Source: an uncultured Bacteroidota bacterium
Lineage (GTDB): Bacteria; Bacteroidota; Bacteroidia; B-17B0; Aurantibacillaceae
Assembly: GCA_903834765.1 (NCBI GenBank)
Contig: CAILKE010000030.1
Location: 1 to 64,000 of the forward strand
Direction of reading: 5' to 3'
DNA: 64,000 nt
The position numbers and the translations under genes are program-made. Positions 27,744-36,422 of the stretch are shown here, piece by piece (the first letter of the stretch is position 1; each line of letters starts with the position of its first letter). Under the pieces are notes generated by a model that searched no databases, was not told the DNA's origin, and saw only the letters and a list, made by a program, of their open reading frames with translations.

Positions 27744-28166
27744 TTAGTCGATTGTAGCAATAACCTTCAACTCAATAGCGATAGGCGTTGGCAAACAATT
27801 GATTTCAATAGTTGTACGGCAAGGAGGATTCACGCTAAAATACTCAGCCCACAATTTATTATAGGTTTTAAAATCGTCTTTCATGTTGGTTAAAAACACC
27901 TGTACATCAACTATTTTATCCCAGCTACTACCTGAATCTTCCAATATATATTTGATGTTTCTAAACACCGAATGACACTGTGCTTCAATATCGTAAGACA
28001 TAATATTTCCTTGTTCATCTAATTCTACTCCTGGTATTTTTTTAGTACCACGTTCTCGCGGGCCAACTCCAGATAAAAATAATAAATTACCTACACGACG
28101 AGCGTGAGGATATAAACCCACTGGTTCAGGTGCTTTTGATGATTCGATTGATTCTTGATTACTCAT
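27744..28166 (-). CDS. RidA/YjgF family protein, possibly 2-aminomuconate deaminase-like
   Basis: The 140-residue protein has the RidA fold signs: LFLSGVGPRERG near 31, the central KYILEDSGSSWDKIVDVQVFL, the substrate-binding arginine in PCRTTIEIN near 120, and a C-terminal ELKVIA. RidA deaminates reactive enamines. The N-terminus GLYPHARRVGN resembles the subgroup annotated as 2-aminomuconate deaminase, and an aldehyde dehydrogenase of that pathway lies 1.1 kb upstream. The shared neighbourhood favours a role in 3-hydroxyanthranilate breakdown, but general RidA housekeeping remains possible. Confidence 0.8.
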   Translation of the reverse strand: MSNQESIESSKAPEPVGLYPHARRVGNLLFLSGVGPRERGTKKIPGVELDEQGNIMSYDIEAQCHSVFRNIKYILEDSGSSWDKIVDVQVFLTNMKDDFKTYNKLWAEYFSVNPPCRTTIEINCLPTPIAIELKVIATID

Positions 28167-28223
28167 AAATTTATGTTTAAAGTGTTACTTCTATTTTTAT
28201 ATTTTTTATCATTCAACCCTACA

Positions 28224-29264
28224 TTATTTAAATGCATTCCAACCTTGTGCCGTTATAGGATGCGAAGTGCCTGCTTTTGCTACTAAATTAACGCCACTAC
28301 TTGCAGCAGTCATGTGTCCTATAATTGTAAAGTCTGGTACATTTTTTACTTTTTCAAAATCATTCATAGGTATGGTAAATAACAATTCGTAATCTTCACC
28401 GCCACTCAACGTGCAAACAGTTGGGTCTAAATCAAACTCACGCGCTCTATCAAATGTTTGTGGATCGATCGGGATTTTTTCTTCGTATAATTCACATCCT
28501 ACATTAGATTGCTTACAAATATGAAGGATCTCAGACGCTAGACCATCACTCACATCAATCATACTGGTTGGTATGATGTTTAATTTTTTAAATAATTCGA
28601 TGATGTCAACACGAGCCTCTGGTTTTAATTGACGCTCTAAAATATAATCGTTTCCAACTAAATCAGGCTGTATACTTGGATTATCTTTGTATACAAATTT
28701 TTCGCGTTCTAAAATTTGTAAGCCCATATATGCACCGCCTAAATCGCCACTTACACAAAGTAAATCTTTTTCTTTAGCGCCATTTCTGTAGACAATGTTT
28801 TCTGGTTCAGCTTCGCCAATAACTGTAATACTAATGATCAAGCCACTTTTGGAAGATGTTGTATCTCCTCCAACTAAATCTACATTATAATTTTTGCAAG
28901 CGAATAACATTCCGGCATACAACTCTTCTAATGCCTCAACCGAAAAACGATTAGATGCTGCAATACTAACTGTCACTTGTTTTGGTGTACCATTCATGGC
29001 GCATATATCTGATAGATTAACAGTGATTGCTTTGTATCCTAAGTGTTTTAAGGGCACATACGATAAATCAAAATGCACGCCTTCTACTAACATATCCGTT
29101 GATACTAAGGTTGATTTTGTGCCTTCATATTTTATAACAGCAGCATCATCACCAATACCTTTGTTTGTTGATGTATTATAGATTTCAACAAACTCCGTTA
29201 AGTGTTTGATTAATTCAAATTCTCCAAGAGCTGTTAACTCTGTTCTTGATTCGCTTTCTAACAT
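28224..29264 (-). CDS. thiL: Thiamine-monophosphate kinase
   Basis: The 346-residue protein has the ThiL/PurM layout: N-terminal GEFELIKHL, the GIGDDAAVI metal and ATP motif near residue 37, STDMLVEGVHFDL, NLSDICAMN, GGDTTSS and the C-terminal SMIDVSDGLASE and SGGEDYELLF motifs. It phosphorylates thiamine monophosphate to the active cofactor. It is 13 bp from the aldehyde dehydrogenase upstream and 57 bp from the RidA gene downstream, so all three are probably one transcript. Confidence 0.94.
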   Translation of the reverse strand: MLESESRTELTALGEFELIKHLTEFVEIYNTSTNKGIGDDAAVIKYEGTKSTLVSTDMLVEGVHFDLSYVPLKHLGYKAITVNLSDICAMNGTPKQVTVSIAASNRFSVEALEELYAGMLFACKNYNVDLVGGDTTSSKSGLIISITVIGEAEPENIVYRNGAKEKDLLCVSGDLGGAYMGLQILEREKFVYKDNPSIQPDLVGNDYILERQLKPEARVDIIELFKKLNIIPTSMIDVSDGLASEILHICKQSNVGCELYEEKIPIDPQTFDRAREFDLDPTVCTLSGGEDYELLFTIPMNDFEKVKNVPDFTIIGHMTAASSGVNLVAKAGTSHPITAQGWNAFK

Positions 29265-29277
29265 TTTAATAGTTTCT

Positions 29278-30723
29278 TTATTTTAATTTAATACATACAT
29301 TTTTAGGTTCGGTAAAGAAGTCTAATGCTTCAAAACCACCTTCACGACCAACACCCGACGATTTAACACCTCCAAATGGTGTGCGAAGATCGCGCAATAA
29401 CCAACAGTTAATCCAAACAATTCCTGTATGTAAATTCATTGCTAAACGATTTGCTTTTGTAATGTCTTGCGTCCAAACTGTTGATGCCAAACCGTATTGA
29501 GTTGAATTTGCAAATTGCGTCACTTCCTCTTCATTATCAAAAGGCATGATGGTTACAACGGGTCCAAATATTTCTTCCTGATTCGTTCTGCAATCAAACG
29601 CTAGTCCTTCAATAATAGTCGGCGCTAAATAATAGCCGTTTTCAAATTCACCATTTACTTTAACAGGAGTTCCACCACATAAAACAGTACCGCCTTCTTG
29701 TTTTGCCAACTCCACATAAGACAAGATCTTTTCCATATGTGATTTAGAAACGACAGCACCAATCTTTGTTTTGCTATCCATTGGGGCACCAACTGTTAGC
29801 TTTTGAGTTTTAGCAACGAAGTCGGTTTTGAATTTTTCATAAATAGATCTCTCAACAAAAATACGAGAACCACACAAACATATTTGTCCTTGATTAGCAA
29901 AAGAAGACAACATGGTTGTTGCTAACATTTTATCATAATCACAATCAGCAAAAATAATGTTAGGATTTTTACCGCCCAATTCTAAGGATAATTTTTTAAA
30001 CATTGGCGCAGCGATACTCGCAATGTTTGCACCCGTTTTAGTACCACCTGTAAAAGAAATTAAGGGTACATCTTTATGGCTTACAATAGCGTTACCTACT
30101 TTATGACCAAATCCATGAACAATGTTTAAAACACCTTTTGGTAAGCCTGCCTTTATGCAAATTTCAGAAAGTAAATAGGCTGTCATAGGAGTTATCTCTG
30201 AAGGCTTAGCCACAACCGTGCAGCCAGCTGCCAAAGCAGGAGCAATTTTCCAACTAAATAAATACAACGGTAAATTCCAAGGAGAAATACATCCTGCTAC
30301 ACCAACGGGTTGACGTAAGGTATAATTAATGGCAGTGTCTTCCATACTATGTGCATGTGCAGCATAATGTAAAATACCAGTTCCGTAAAAATGAAAATTA
30401 GCGGCAGCACGAGGTATATCAACAGTTTCAGCTAAATGCAACGGTTTTCCATTATCTAAACTTTCGGCAGTAGCTAGTTCATGCAATTGCTCTTCAATTA
30501 AAGAAGCTATTTTTAAAAGGTATTTAGATCGTGTATCTTTTGGTGTAATGCTCCATGTTTTAAACGCTTCTTTGGCAGCCAATATAGCTACTTCAGCATC
30601 ACGCTCATCACTATCAGGAATTAACGAGTATACGACACCGCGCGATGGGTCGAAATTATCTATATAATGTTGAGAAGCTGGCTCTACCAACTCGCCATTG
30701 ATGTAATTTTTTAATTTAAACAT
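29278..30723 (-). CDS. Aldehyde dehydrogenase, 2-aminomuconate/2-hydroxymuconate semialdehyde dehydrogenase type
   Basis: The protein is 481 residues with the full ALDH set: oxyanion Asn N150 in SPWNLPL, general base E248 in LELGGKNP, nucleophile C282 in GQICLCGSR and the C-terminal PFGGVKSSGVGREGG. The IVWINCWLLRDLRTPFGG stretch is the mark of the ALDH8/2-hydroxymuconic and 2-aminomuconic semialdehyde dehydrogenase subgroup. It oxidises a ring-cleavage semialdehyde with NAD. A RidA gene two positions downstream fits 2-aminomuconate metabolism, but the other kynurenine-pathway genes are absent here, so the substrate remains inferred. Confidence 0.85.
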   Translation of the reverse strand: MFKLKNYINGELVEPASQHYIDNFDPSRGVVYSLIPDSDERDAEVAILAAKEAFKTWSITPKDTRSKYLLKIASLIEEQLHELATAESLDNGKPLHLAETVDIPRAAANFHFYGTGILHYAAHAHSMEDTAINYTLRQPVGVAGCISPWNLPLYLFSWKIAPALAAGCTVVAKPSEITPMTAYLLSEICIKAGLPKGVLNIVHGFGHKVGNAIVSHKDVPLISFTGGTKTGANIASIAAPMFKKLSLELGGKNPNIIFADCDYDKMLATTMLSSFANQGQICLCGSRIFVERSIYEKFKTDFVAKTQKLTVGAPMDSKTKIGAVVSKSHMEKILSYVELAKQEGGTVLCGGTPVKVNGEFENGYYLAPTIIEGLAFDCRTNQEEIFGPVVTIMPFDNEEEVTQFANSTQYGLASTVWTQDITKANRLAMNLHTGIVWINCWLLRDLRTPFGGVKSSGVGREGGFEALDFFTEPKNVCIKLK

Positions 30724-30817
30724 ATCATGAAAATAAGATTACTAAAGTAACAAAAATGACGCATATAATTTGGACAAAATTTAACGCAAAACAAACTTTT
30801 AATCAATTAATAAATGC

Positions 30818-31240
30818 TTAAAATACTGCCTTTTCAAGGGGATATGCATTAAATGTACCAATAGCTTTAGCAATCACAATATCTTGTCTATTTATACAAA
30901 TAATATCTCCACTTGAAACAAAAATACGATTACCAGCATGTTCTACTTTTCCAATTCCCAATAATTGGTCGTTTAACAGAGAAGGCGTTAAATAATTTAT
31001 TTTAAATTCTACTGTCGATACTATTTTTTGTTGTTCCACAACAGCTGAAAGTGCTGCAACGCCTAGGACACCATCCATTAATGCTGCTATAACGCCGCCA
31101 TGCACTGCTTTAGGCGTTGATAAATGATCTTGAGTGATTGTCAAAAAATAATGGACTAATCCAGTCTCAATAATTTTGAAATCCATCCCGAGTGTTTTAC
31201 CGAAATGATTATTGGCAATGTATTTTTCTATAATATTCAT
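30818..31240 (-). CDS. PaaI-family hotdog thioesterase
   Basis: The 140-residue protein has the PaaI/HotDog pattern: an N-terminal helix, HGGVIAALMDGVLGVAALS (active-site His-Gly-Gly and downstream Asp), and the KINYLTP strand. Such enzymes hydrolyse acyl-CoA thioesters, often aryl- or hydroxyphenylacetyl-CoA. It lies 94 bp upstream of the aldehyde dehydrogenase on the same strand and may be the first gene of that unit. The substrate is unknown. Confidence 0.85.
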   Translation of the reverse strand: MNIIEKYIANNHFGKTLGMDFKIIETGLVHYFLTITQDHLSTPKAVHGGVIAALMDGVLGVAALSAVVEQQKIVSTVEFKINYLTPSLLNDQLLGIGKVEHAGNRIFVSSGDIICINRQDIVIAKAIGTFNAYPLEKAVF

Positions 31241-31278
31241 TGTTCGATTTTATTATAATGTGGTCTGATACAAAACAC

Positions 31279-31311
31279 AAAACCCCTAATTCAAAATAAA
31301 TTAGGGGTTTT
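31279..31311. terminator. Rho-independent terminator downstream of pckA
   Basis: AAAACCCCTAATT pairs perfectly with AATTAGGGGTTTT around a 7-nt A-rich loop. It lies 17 bp after the pckA stop on the minus strand and separates pckA from the thioesterase gene. Confidence 0.88.
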
Positions 31312-31327
31312 AATAAGTTATATAAAA

Positions 31328-32941
31328 TTAAGCTTTTTGTGCTACTTTTGGCGCTGCCGCTAAAATTTCTTCATTAGCTGCTGAAGCATATTGCTCAAAA
31401 TTTTTCAAGAACTGTCCTGCTAAATTTTGAGCTGTTTTATTAAATGCTTCTTTATCTTTCCAAGCATTTTTTGGCTCTAATATTTCTTCAGGCACATCAG
31501 GACATGACTTAGGAAATTTTAAACCAAAATAAGGAGTTGTGCCATATTCTATTTTATCTAATTGGCCATTCAAGGCTGCCGTAATTAATGCACGTGTATA
31601 GGATAATTTAATACGATTACCAACACCGTAAGCACCGCCTACCCAGCCAGTATTTAATAGCCAAACATTGACATTGTTTTTATTCAATTTATCGCCTAAT
31701 AACTCAGCGTATTTTGTTGGATGTAATGGCAAAAAGGCTTTACCAAAGCATGCAGAGAACGTAGTTGTAGGCTCAGTAATTCCCATTTCAGTGCCTGCTA
31801 CCTTAGCTGTGTATCCAGAAATAAAGTGATACATTGCTTGTCCAGTTGTTAGTTTAGATATTGGAGGTAATACCCCAAATGCATCACAGGTTAAAAAGAA
31901 AATATTTTTTGGAATATCGCCGATTGCTGGAGTAACAGCATTATCAATATAATTGGCAGGATAACTAACACGCGTATTTTCTGTGCGTGTGATATCCGCA
32001 TAGTTTACTGTTGTTGTACCTTCGTAGTAATTAATATTTTCTAATAATGACCCAAATTTAATTGCCGAAAAGATTTGAGGCTCTTTTTCTGCAGTTAAGT
32101 CAACGCATTTTGCATAGCAACCACCTTCAAAGTTAAATACTGATTTATCAGCCCAACCATGCTCGTCGTCACCAATTAATTTACGATTTGGGTCTGCAGA
32201 TAAGGTTGTTTTTCCAGTTCCTGACAAACCAAAGAAAATAGCTGTATCACCATCTTTGCCAATGTTTGCAGAGCAGTGCATTGATAATACTTTTTTCTCG
32301 TGTGGTAAAATATAATTCAATACAGCAAAAATTGATTTTTTAATCTCTCCAGTATAAGCCGTTCCTCCAATTAAAATTGTTTTTTTAGTGAAATTGATGA
32401 TAGCAAAATTATGCTGGCGAGTTCCATCAATTTTAGGATCAGCTTTAAATCCAGGCGCATTAATAATAACCCATTCCTGTTTAAATGTTTTAATTTCATC
32501 AGTTGTAGGGCGTAAAAATAAATTGTATGAAAATAAATTACTCCATGCATATTCATTTACTACACGAATATTGATGCGGAATGCAGGATCTGCGCAAGCA
32601 TAAGCATCTCTAATCCAAACTTCTTTATTACCTAAATAGGCCAACATACGATTATGTAAGGCATCAAATTTTTCAGCTTCAAAGCGATTATTGACATCAC
32701 CCCACCAAACGCTGTCTTTTGTATTTTCGTCGTAAACAACAAATTTATCTTTAGGCGAGCGACCTGTAAATTCACCAGTATCAACAGCTAAAGCGCCAGT
32801 ATCTGTTAATGAACCTTGTCCGCGAACAATTACTTCTTCTATAAGTTCTGAAGGATGCAAATTCCAATAAGCCATTTCGACATTAGATAGACCTAATTGG
32901 GCAACGGAAGCATCTTGTGCTTTTAATCCTATTTCATTCAT
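31328..32941 (-). CDS. pckA: Phosphoenolpyruvate carboxykinase (ATP)
   Basis: PckA converts oxaloacetate and ATP to PEP, CO2 and ADP, the first step of gluconeogenesis. The 537-residue protein has the N-terminal TGRSPKDKF segment, the P-loop FFGLSGTGKTTLSADP, the metal-binding IGDDEHGW, the SYPANYI segment and FLTCDAFGVLPPIS, all hallmarks of the ATP-type enzyme. It is monocistronic, with its own terminator and a TAAATTTG box 30 bp upstream. The genome therefore can grow on amino acids or organic acids. Confidence 0.96.
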   Translation of the reverse strand: MNEIGLKAQDASVAQLGLSNVEMAYWNLHPSELIEEVIVRGQGSLTDTGALAVDTGEFTGRSPKDKFVVYDENTKDSVWWGDVNNRFEAEKFDALHNRMLAYLGNKEVWIRDAYACADPAFRINIRVVNEYAWSNLFSYNLFLRPTTDEIKTFKQEWVIINAPGFKADPKIDGTRQHNFAIINFTKKTILIGGTAYTGEIKKSIFAVLNYILPHEKKVLSMHCSANIGKDGDTAIFFGLSGTGKTTLSADPNRKLIGDDEHGWADKSVFNFEGGCYAKCVDLTAEKEPQIFSAIKFGSLLENINYYEGTTTVNYADITRTENTRVSYPANYIDNAVTPAIGDIPKNIFFLTCDAFGVLPPISKLTTGQAMYHFISGYTAKVAGTEMGITEPTTTFSACFGKAFLPLHPTKYAELLGDKLNKNNVNVWLLNTGWVGGAYGVGNRIKLSYTRALITAALNGQLDKIEYGTTPYFGLKFPKSCPDVPEEILEPKNAWKDKEAFNKTAQNLAGQFLKNFEQYASAANEEILAAAPKVAQKA

Positions 32942-32970
32942 AATAAAAATGTTAGTTTTTAGTTAGAGTG

Positions 32971-32978
32971 CAAATTTA
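32971..32978 (-). promoter_or_regulatory. Candidate -7 promoter box (TAAATTTG) for pckA
   Basis: On the minus strand this reads TAAATTTG, a match to TAnnTTTG, about 30 bp upstream of the pckA ATG, giving a leader of about 23 nt. No TTTG lies at the usual -33 distance. The rest of the 261-bp gap to secG holds only the secG terminator and AT-rich DNA. Confidence 0.38.
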
Positions 32979-33156
32979 CGAAAAATATGTACTTTTTATG
33001 AGATGATTTTCCACAATTTGAGGATGAAATCGTTCTTTTTGTTGAAAAAAACTTTTTATATTCAAATTACTTAGGCTAGTTAAGGAATAAAAGCTCACAA
33101 TTAAATCAAACTATTTTCCTCAAAAAACTCCGAAATAATTAAAAAAACGGTCATAA

Positions 33157-33185
33157 AAAAAGCAGAACATAACATTCTGCTTTTT
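33157..33185 (-). terminator. Rho-independent terminator downstream of secG
   Basis: AAAAAGCAGAA pairs with TTCTGCTTTTT across a 7-nt loop. It lies 18 bp after the secG stop on the minus strand. Confidence 0.85.
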
Positions 33186-33202
33186 AGTGTTTTATTGATA
33201 TA

Positions 33203-33526
33203 TTATTTAGGCTGTTGCATTGGTTGAGCCGCTGGAGCAGGAACAACTGCACCACTAGCTTTTTGTTTAGTAATTGAGCCTTCAGTGTCAGTAGCCGCAG
33301 CCTCATCAATTTTTTTTGGTGCAGATAATAAACTAAATACTAATAATAGAATTGCTAAAGTCCAAGTTGTTTTTTCAATAAAATCAGTACCACGACGTGC
33401 TCCCATAATTTGGTTTGCTGCCGAAAAATTACTTGATATACCTCCACCTTTTGAGTTTTGAACTAATACCACTAAGATTAATAGTATACATACAACGATG
33501 ATTCCGATAGTTAAAATAGTTTGCAT
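33203..33526 (-). CDS. secG: Preprotein translocase subunit SecG
   Basis: The 107-residue protein has two membrane segments (about 3-21 and 50-68) joined by the conserved loop QNSKGGGISSNFSAANQIMGARRGTDF, the SecG hallmark. The C-terminal 35 residues are Ala/Pro/Gln-rich and variable, as in other Bacteroidota. It assists SecYE in inner-membrane protein export. Only 3 bp separate it from the upstream TPR-like gene, so it is co-transcribed with lptE and that gene. Confidence 0.93.
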   Translation of the reverse strand: MQTILTIGIIVVCILLILVVLVQNSKGGGISSNFSAANQIMGARRGTDFIEKTTWTLAILLLVFSLLSAPKKIDEAAATDTEGSITKQKASGAVVPAPAAQPMQQPK

Positions 33527-33529
33527 AAT

Positions 33530-34594
33530 TTATTTATTTGATTTCAGTTTTTCGATTAAGGTTGCAAAGTAAACACTTTTTTGTGGAAATTTCAAACTTA
33601 ATATTTCATAAGCTCTAATTGCCTTAGAATTATTTCCTTGCAAGGCATAAATTTTGGCCAATGTTTCGGTTACCAAATGTTCATTTTCGAGCAAACTCTG
33701 CTTAGCATCAACATTTGGGGTAAAGAACTTTTGATTTCCCAATTTTATTCTTCCTGGGTCAGATTCTATTATTTTATCTATAATTCCTTTATTTTGTTCA
33801 AAAAATGATGGTTTCTTGTCTGCTTTTGTAAAATTTTCAGGATCTTTCTCTGGCTTAGTTTCTGTTTTCTGAATTGTTCCGCTTTCTTTTTTTACTCTAT
33901 TAAGCCAATCGGAAAATGAAACGGGCTCTTTAGATTCTTCTTTATGGAGTTCAGGCGTTTTGATAATGTCGGTTTCTACATAAGATTGTATGATACCTCT
34001 ATTTATTTCCGATTGAATTTGTGTATTTAGTTTTTCTTCGTTAAAGACTTCTGTAGTTGGTTCTTCAATTGGAGACTCTGTTTCATTTTCAATATCTTTT
34101 AAAATAGCAATATCATTATTAACAGGCTCTAAACGAGAGATTTCTTTTTCATTAGCATTGACGGATGAAGTAACCGTATTGACATAAATAACTTTAATGT
34201 CATTATTTGTAATCGTTATAGGACTTAAAGATTGAGTAGTTTCCGGAGTTACAAATTCCTTAGAAATCTCTTTTTCTGGACTTAGCGCCTCAACAATCTC
34301 CTGAGTTTTATTAATTTTAAAAGAAGATTCTTCTATAACTTCCACAATAGGATTGACTTTTTTGTGGATCAACTCATATAAAACAGCTCTGCTATTAGCG
34401 ACGATGGCTGTTTTACGCAATTGTTTGGAGTAGTTAATGGCATTTTGCTCATGCAATCCTTTAGTATAAAGCAAATGAGCTGATTCAAAAAATGGATATT
34501 CATTGATAAGCACTTCCAACTCTACCATTTGCGATGCCGCAATGTGATAAGGCTGATTGATGAGATGTATAAATTGCTTCTGTAACATTACCAA
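33530..34594 (-). CDS. Conserved TPR-like protein between lptE and secG
   Basis: I do not recognise a named family. The 354-residue protein has a helical N-terminus (1-80, INEYPFFESAHLLYTKGL), an acidic, Glu/Thr/Pro-rich low-complexity middle (about 85-270), and a C-terminal TPR-like pair (about 305-350, TLAKIYALQGNNSKAIRAYEILSLKFP). There is no signal peptide. The gene overlaps the end of lptE by 7 bp and is 3 bp from secG, so it is tightly coupled to envelope-export genes. A scaffold role in envelope assembly would be guesswork. Confidence 0.75.
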   Translation of the reverse strand: MVMLQKQFIHLINQPYHIAASQMVELEVLINEYPFFESAHLLYTKGLHEQNAINYSKQLRKTAIVANSRAVLYELIHKKVNPIVEVIEESSFKINKTQEIVEALSPEKEISKEFVTPETTQSLSPITITNNDIKVIYVNTVTSSVNANEKEISRLEPVNNDIAILKDIENETESPIEEPTTEVFNEEKLNTQIQSEINRGIIQSYVETDIIKTPELHKEESKEPVSFSDWLNRVKKESGTIQKTETKPEKDPENFTKADKKPSFFEQNKGIIDKIIESDPGRIKLGNQKFFTPNVDAKQSLLENEHLVTETLAKIYALQGNNSKAIRAYEILSLKFPQKSVYFATLIEKLKSNK

Positions 34595-35100
34595 TTATTA
34601 AATGCTTTATTGAAAATATCTTCTGTGAGTTGCTTATTAATAGAGATTAATAAATCGCTCTCTTGGGCTGATAATGAAGTACTTGTAGGAAAATCAGCAA
34701 AACGGGTGAAGCTTTGTTCAAAATTTTTAGTGATATCAAATTTATTACTGTATTTAACGTTTACCGTTACTGTTAATCTATTTAATGCAGCTTGATCCGC
34801 TGTACTTTGTATCGCAACTGGAGCTACATTATAATCTGAAATGGTGCCTTCAAATTGGAGATCTCCATTTTGCTTCATCAATGCCAAATTGGTTTGCGTA
34901 GAGACTACATCCCGCAATTTCTCAGTAAATTTCTGACTAAGAGATGGACTACCTAATGTGGTATTATTGGCGAAAAAAGCGACTGATATTGTTTTAGCCT
35001 CAATAGGAATAGTTGCTCCATTAAGCGAATACTTAATTTTACAACTTTCACTATAGAAAGAAATAAAACATATCAATACTATATAAAACGATTTTTTCAA
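34588..35100 (-). CDS. lptE: LptE-like LPS-assembly lipoprotein
   Basis: The 170-residue protein has a lipoprotein signal peptide with Cys 20 in SESCKIKYSLNG. The following segments IKTISVAFF-like (AKTISVAFFANNT), LSQKFTEKLRD and GTISDYNVAPVAIQ match the Bacteroidota LptE family. LptE plugs the LptD barrel and helps insert LPS into the outer membrane. It is first of a unit with the TPR-like gene (7-bp overlap) and secG. lptD is not in the window. Confidence 0.87.
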   Translation of the reverse strand: MKKSFYIVLICFISFYSESCKIKYSLNGATIPIEAKTISVAFFANNTTLGSPSLSQKFTEKLRDVVSTQTNLALMKQNGDLQFEGTISDYNVAPVAIQSTADQAALNRLTVTVNVKYSNKFDITKNFEQSFTRFADFPTSTSLSAQESDLLISINKQLTEDIFNKAFNNW

Positions 35101-35251
35101 TTTAACTTATTAACGAATGTAAAGATATTTTTTATATTGGAAATTCAATATGAATGATAGGTCGATTATAACACATGATAATAATTGTAAAGTGCATCGT
35201 TTTATTTGTTAAGCTAAAAAGGATAAACTATTACATCATAACTCAAAGATC

Positions 35252-35566
35252 CTAATTCATAATAATCTCAGGCATTCCAATATGAGCGCTGTCGAAAAAA
35301 GCAAGTTCAAAAATTTCAACCTTCACGTCATTTATAATAGGAAAAGTTGCTAAAATATCCATCACAGCTAATTGATTTTTTGCTTGTATGGTTACCCACA
35401 AGTTACTTCTATCCATACTTAAAGCATAATTTAGGATTACTCGTTTTTCAAGTAAATCGGTAACTAATTGCCTTTGTTTTGGGATAAAGGAAACAAAACG
35501 CTTAGTAAATATCTCTGGTAATTTAATATGAACTTGGAATGTATCTAATGTTTCTAATGAAGCCAT
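35252..35566 (-). CDS. Uncharacterised 104-residue protein
   Basis: I do not recognise a named family. The protein has no signal peptide or membrane span. Its pattern of alternating strands and helices (FQVHIKLPEIF, RQLVTDLLEKRVILNYALS, NLWVTIQAKNQLAVMDILATFP, DVKVEIFELAFF) resembles a ferredoxin-like alpha-beta fold of the kind seen in muconolactone isomerase-like and YciI-like proteins, but no catalytic residue can be assigned. It is divergent from yebC with 84 bp between, where two opposed TAnnTTTG boxes lie. It reads as a real gene from its even codon use and promoter. Confidence 0.65.
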   Translation of the reverse strand: MASLETLDTFQVHIKLPEIFTKRFVSFIPKQRQLVTDLLEKRVILNYALSMDRSNLWVTIQAKNQLAVMDILATFPIINDVKVEIFELAFFDSAHIGMPEIIMN

Positions 35567-35582
35567 TTTTAAAATATTTTTA

Positions 35583-35590
35583 CAAATGTA
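35583..35590 (-). promoter_or_regulatory. Candidate -7 box (TACATTTG) for the 104-residue gene
   Basis: The minus strand reads TACATTTG, a TAnnTTTG match 17 bp upstream of the ATG at 35566. An opposed box for yebC lies 13 bp away. No -33 element is evident. Confidence 0.35.
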
Positions 35591-35603
35591 GTTAAGCTAT
35601 TGG

Positions 35604-35611
35604 TAATTTTG
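35604..35611 (+). promoter_or_regulatory. Candidate -7 box (TAATTTTG) for yebC
   Basis: TAATTTTG matches TAnnTTTG and lies 39 bp upstream of the yebC ATG, on the strand opposite to the neighbouring box. No -33 element is evident. Confidence 0.35.
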
Positions 35612-35650
35612 AGTTAAATTTATCCAAAATTTAGAAAAATTTATTACACA

Positions 35651-36364
35651 ATGGGACGTATATTTCAAACCCGCAAAGCCACAATGTTTAAGCGTTATGC
35701 TAAAATGGCTAAGCAATTCACAAAAATTGGAAAAGAAATTGTAATGGCAGTAAAACAAGGTGGGGCAAGTCCTGACTTGAATCCTAAATTGCGTATTTGT
35801 ATTGCTAATGCCAAAGCAGTGAATATGCCTAAAGTTAATGTTGATAATGCTATTAAACGTGCTTCTGAAAAAGACACTAATAACTACGATGAAATTATTT
35901 ACGAAGGTTACGGACCTTTTGGAGTGCCAGTTTTAGTAGAATGTGCTACAGATAATCCAACAAGAACAGTTGCTAACTTAAGATTGTATTTCAATCGTTC
36001 AAACGGAGCATTAGGCACTAATGGATCTGTGAGTTTTATGTTTGAACACAAAGGCTTATTTAAACTTGATGCTGTAGGATTAGATAGAGATGAAGTTGAA
36101 ATGGATTTAATTGATTTTGGCGCTGAGGAATTAACGTGGGATGATGAAACCAACGAACTAATTGTACAGGTTGCATTTACTGATTTCGGCTTAATGCAAA
36201 ACGGCTTAGAAGAAAAAAAATATATAGTTAAAGAAACTATTAAAACATTTATCCCTACTACTACAAAGGAATTAACTGATGAGCAAGAAGAAGAGTTTAA
36301 AAAAATGATTGATAAAATGGAGGATGATGATGATATTATGAACGTATATCATAACATTGCTTAA
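35651..36364 (+). CDS. YebC/PmpR family protein
   Basis: The 237-residue protein has the YebC N-terminus with RKATMFKRYAKMAKQFTKIGKEI, the NPKLRICIANAKAVNMPKVNVDNAIKRA segment, and the EGYGPFGVPVLVECATDNPTRTVA stretch. Family members act as DNA-binding regulators or, as shown more recently for some, in relieving ribosome stalling. The N-terminus lacks the usual MAGHSKW and begins MGRIFQTRK, a variant common in Bacteroidota. recJ follows after 58 bp in the same direction. Confidence 0.92.
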   Translation: MGRIFQTRKATMFKRYAKMAKQFTKIGKEIVMAVKQGGASPDLNPKLRICIANAKAVNMPKVNVDNAIKRASEKDTNNYDEIIYEGYGPFGVPVLVECATDNPTRTVANLRLYFNRSNGALGTNGSVSFMFEHKGLFKLDAVGLDRDEVEMDLIDFGAEELTWDDETNELIVQVAFTDFGLMQNGLEEKKYIVKETIKTFIPTTTKELTDEQEEEFKKMIDKMEDDDDIMNVYHNIA

Positions 36365-36422
36365 TCATATAAAATTGTACGTTATCGGAAATTAATAGAT
36401 TAATAATATCAAAATTACTGAA

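Noticed and set aside
32942-33202. A possible small RNA or riboswitch upstream of pckA
   Set aside because: Only the secG terminator and a promoter-like box are seen; there is no conserved riboswitch structure I can recognise.
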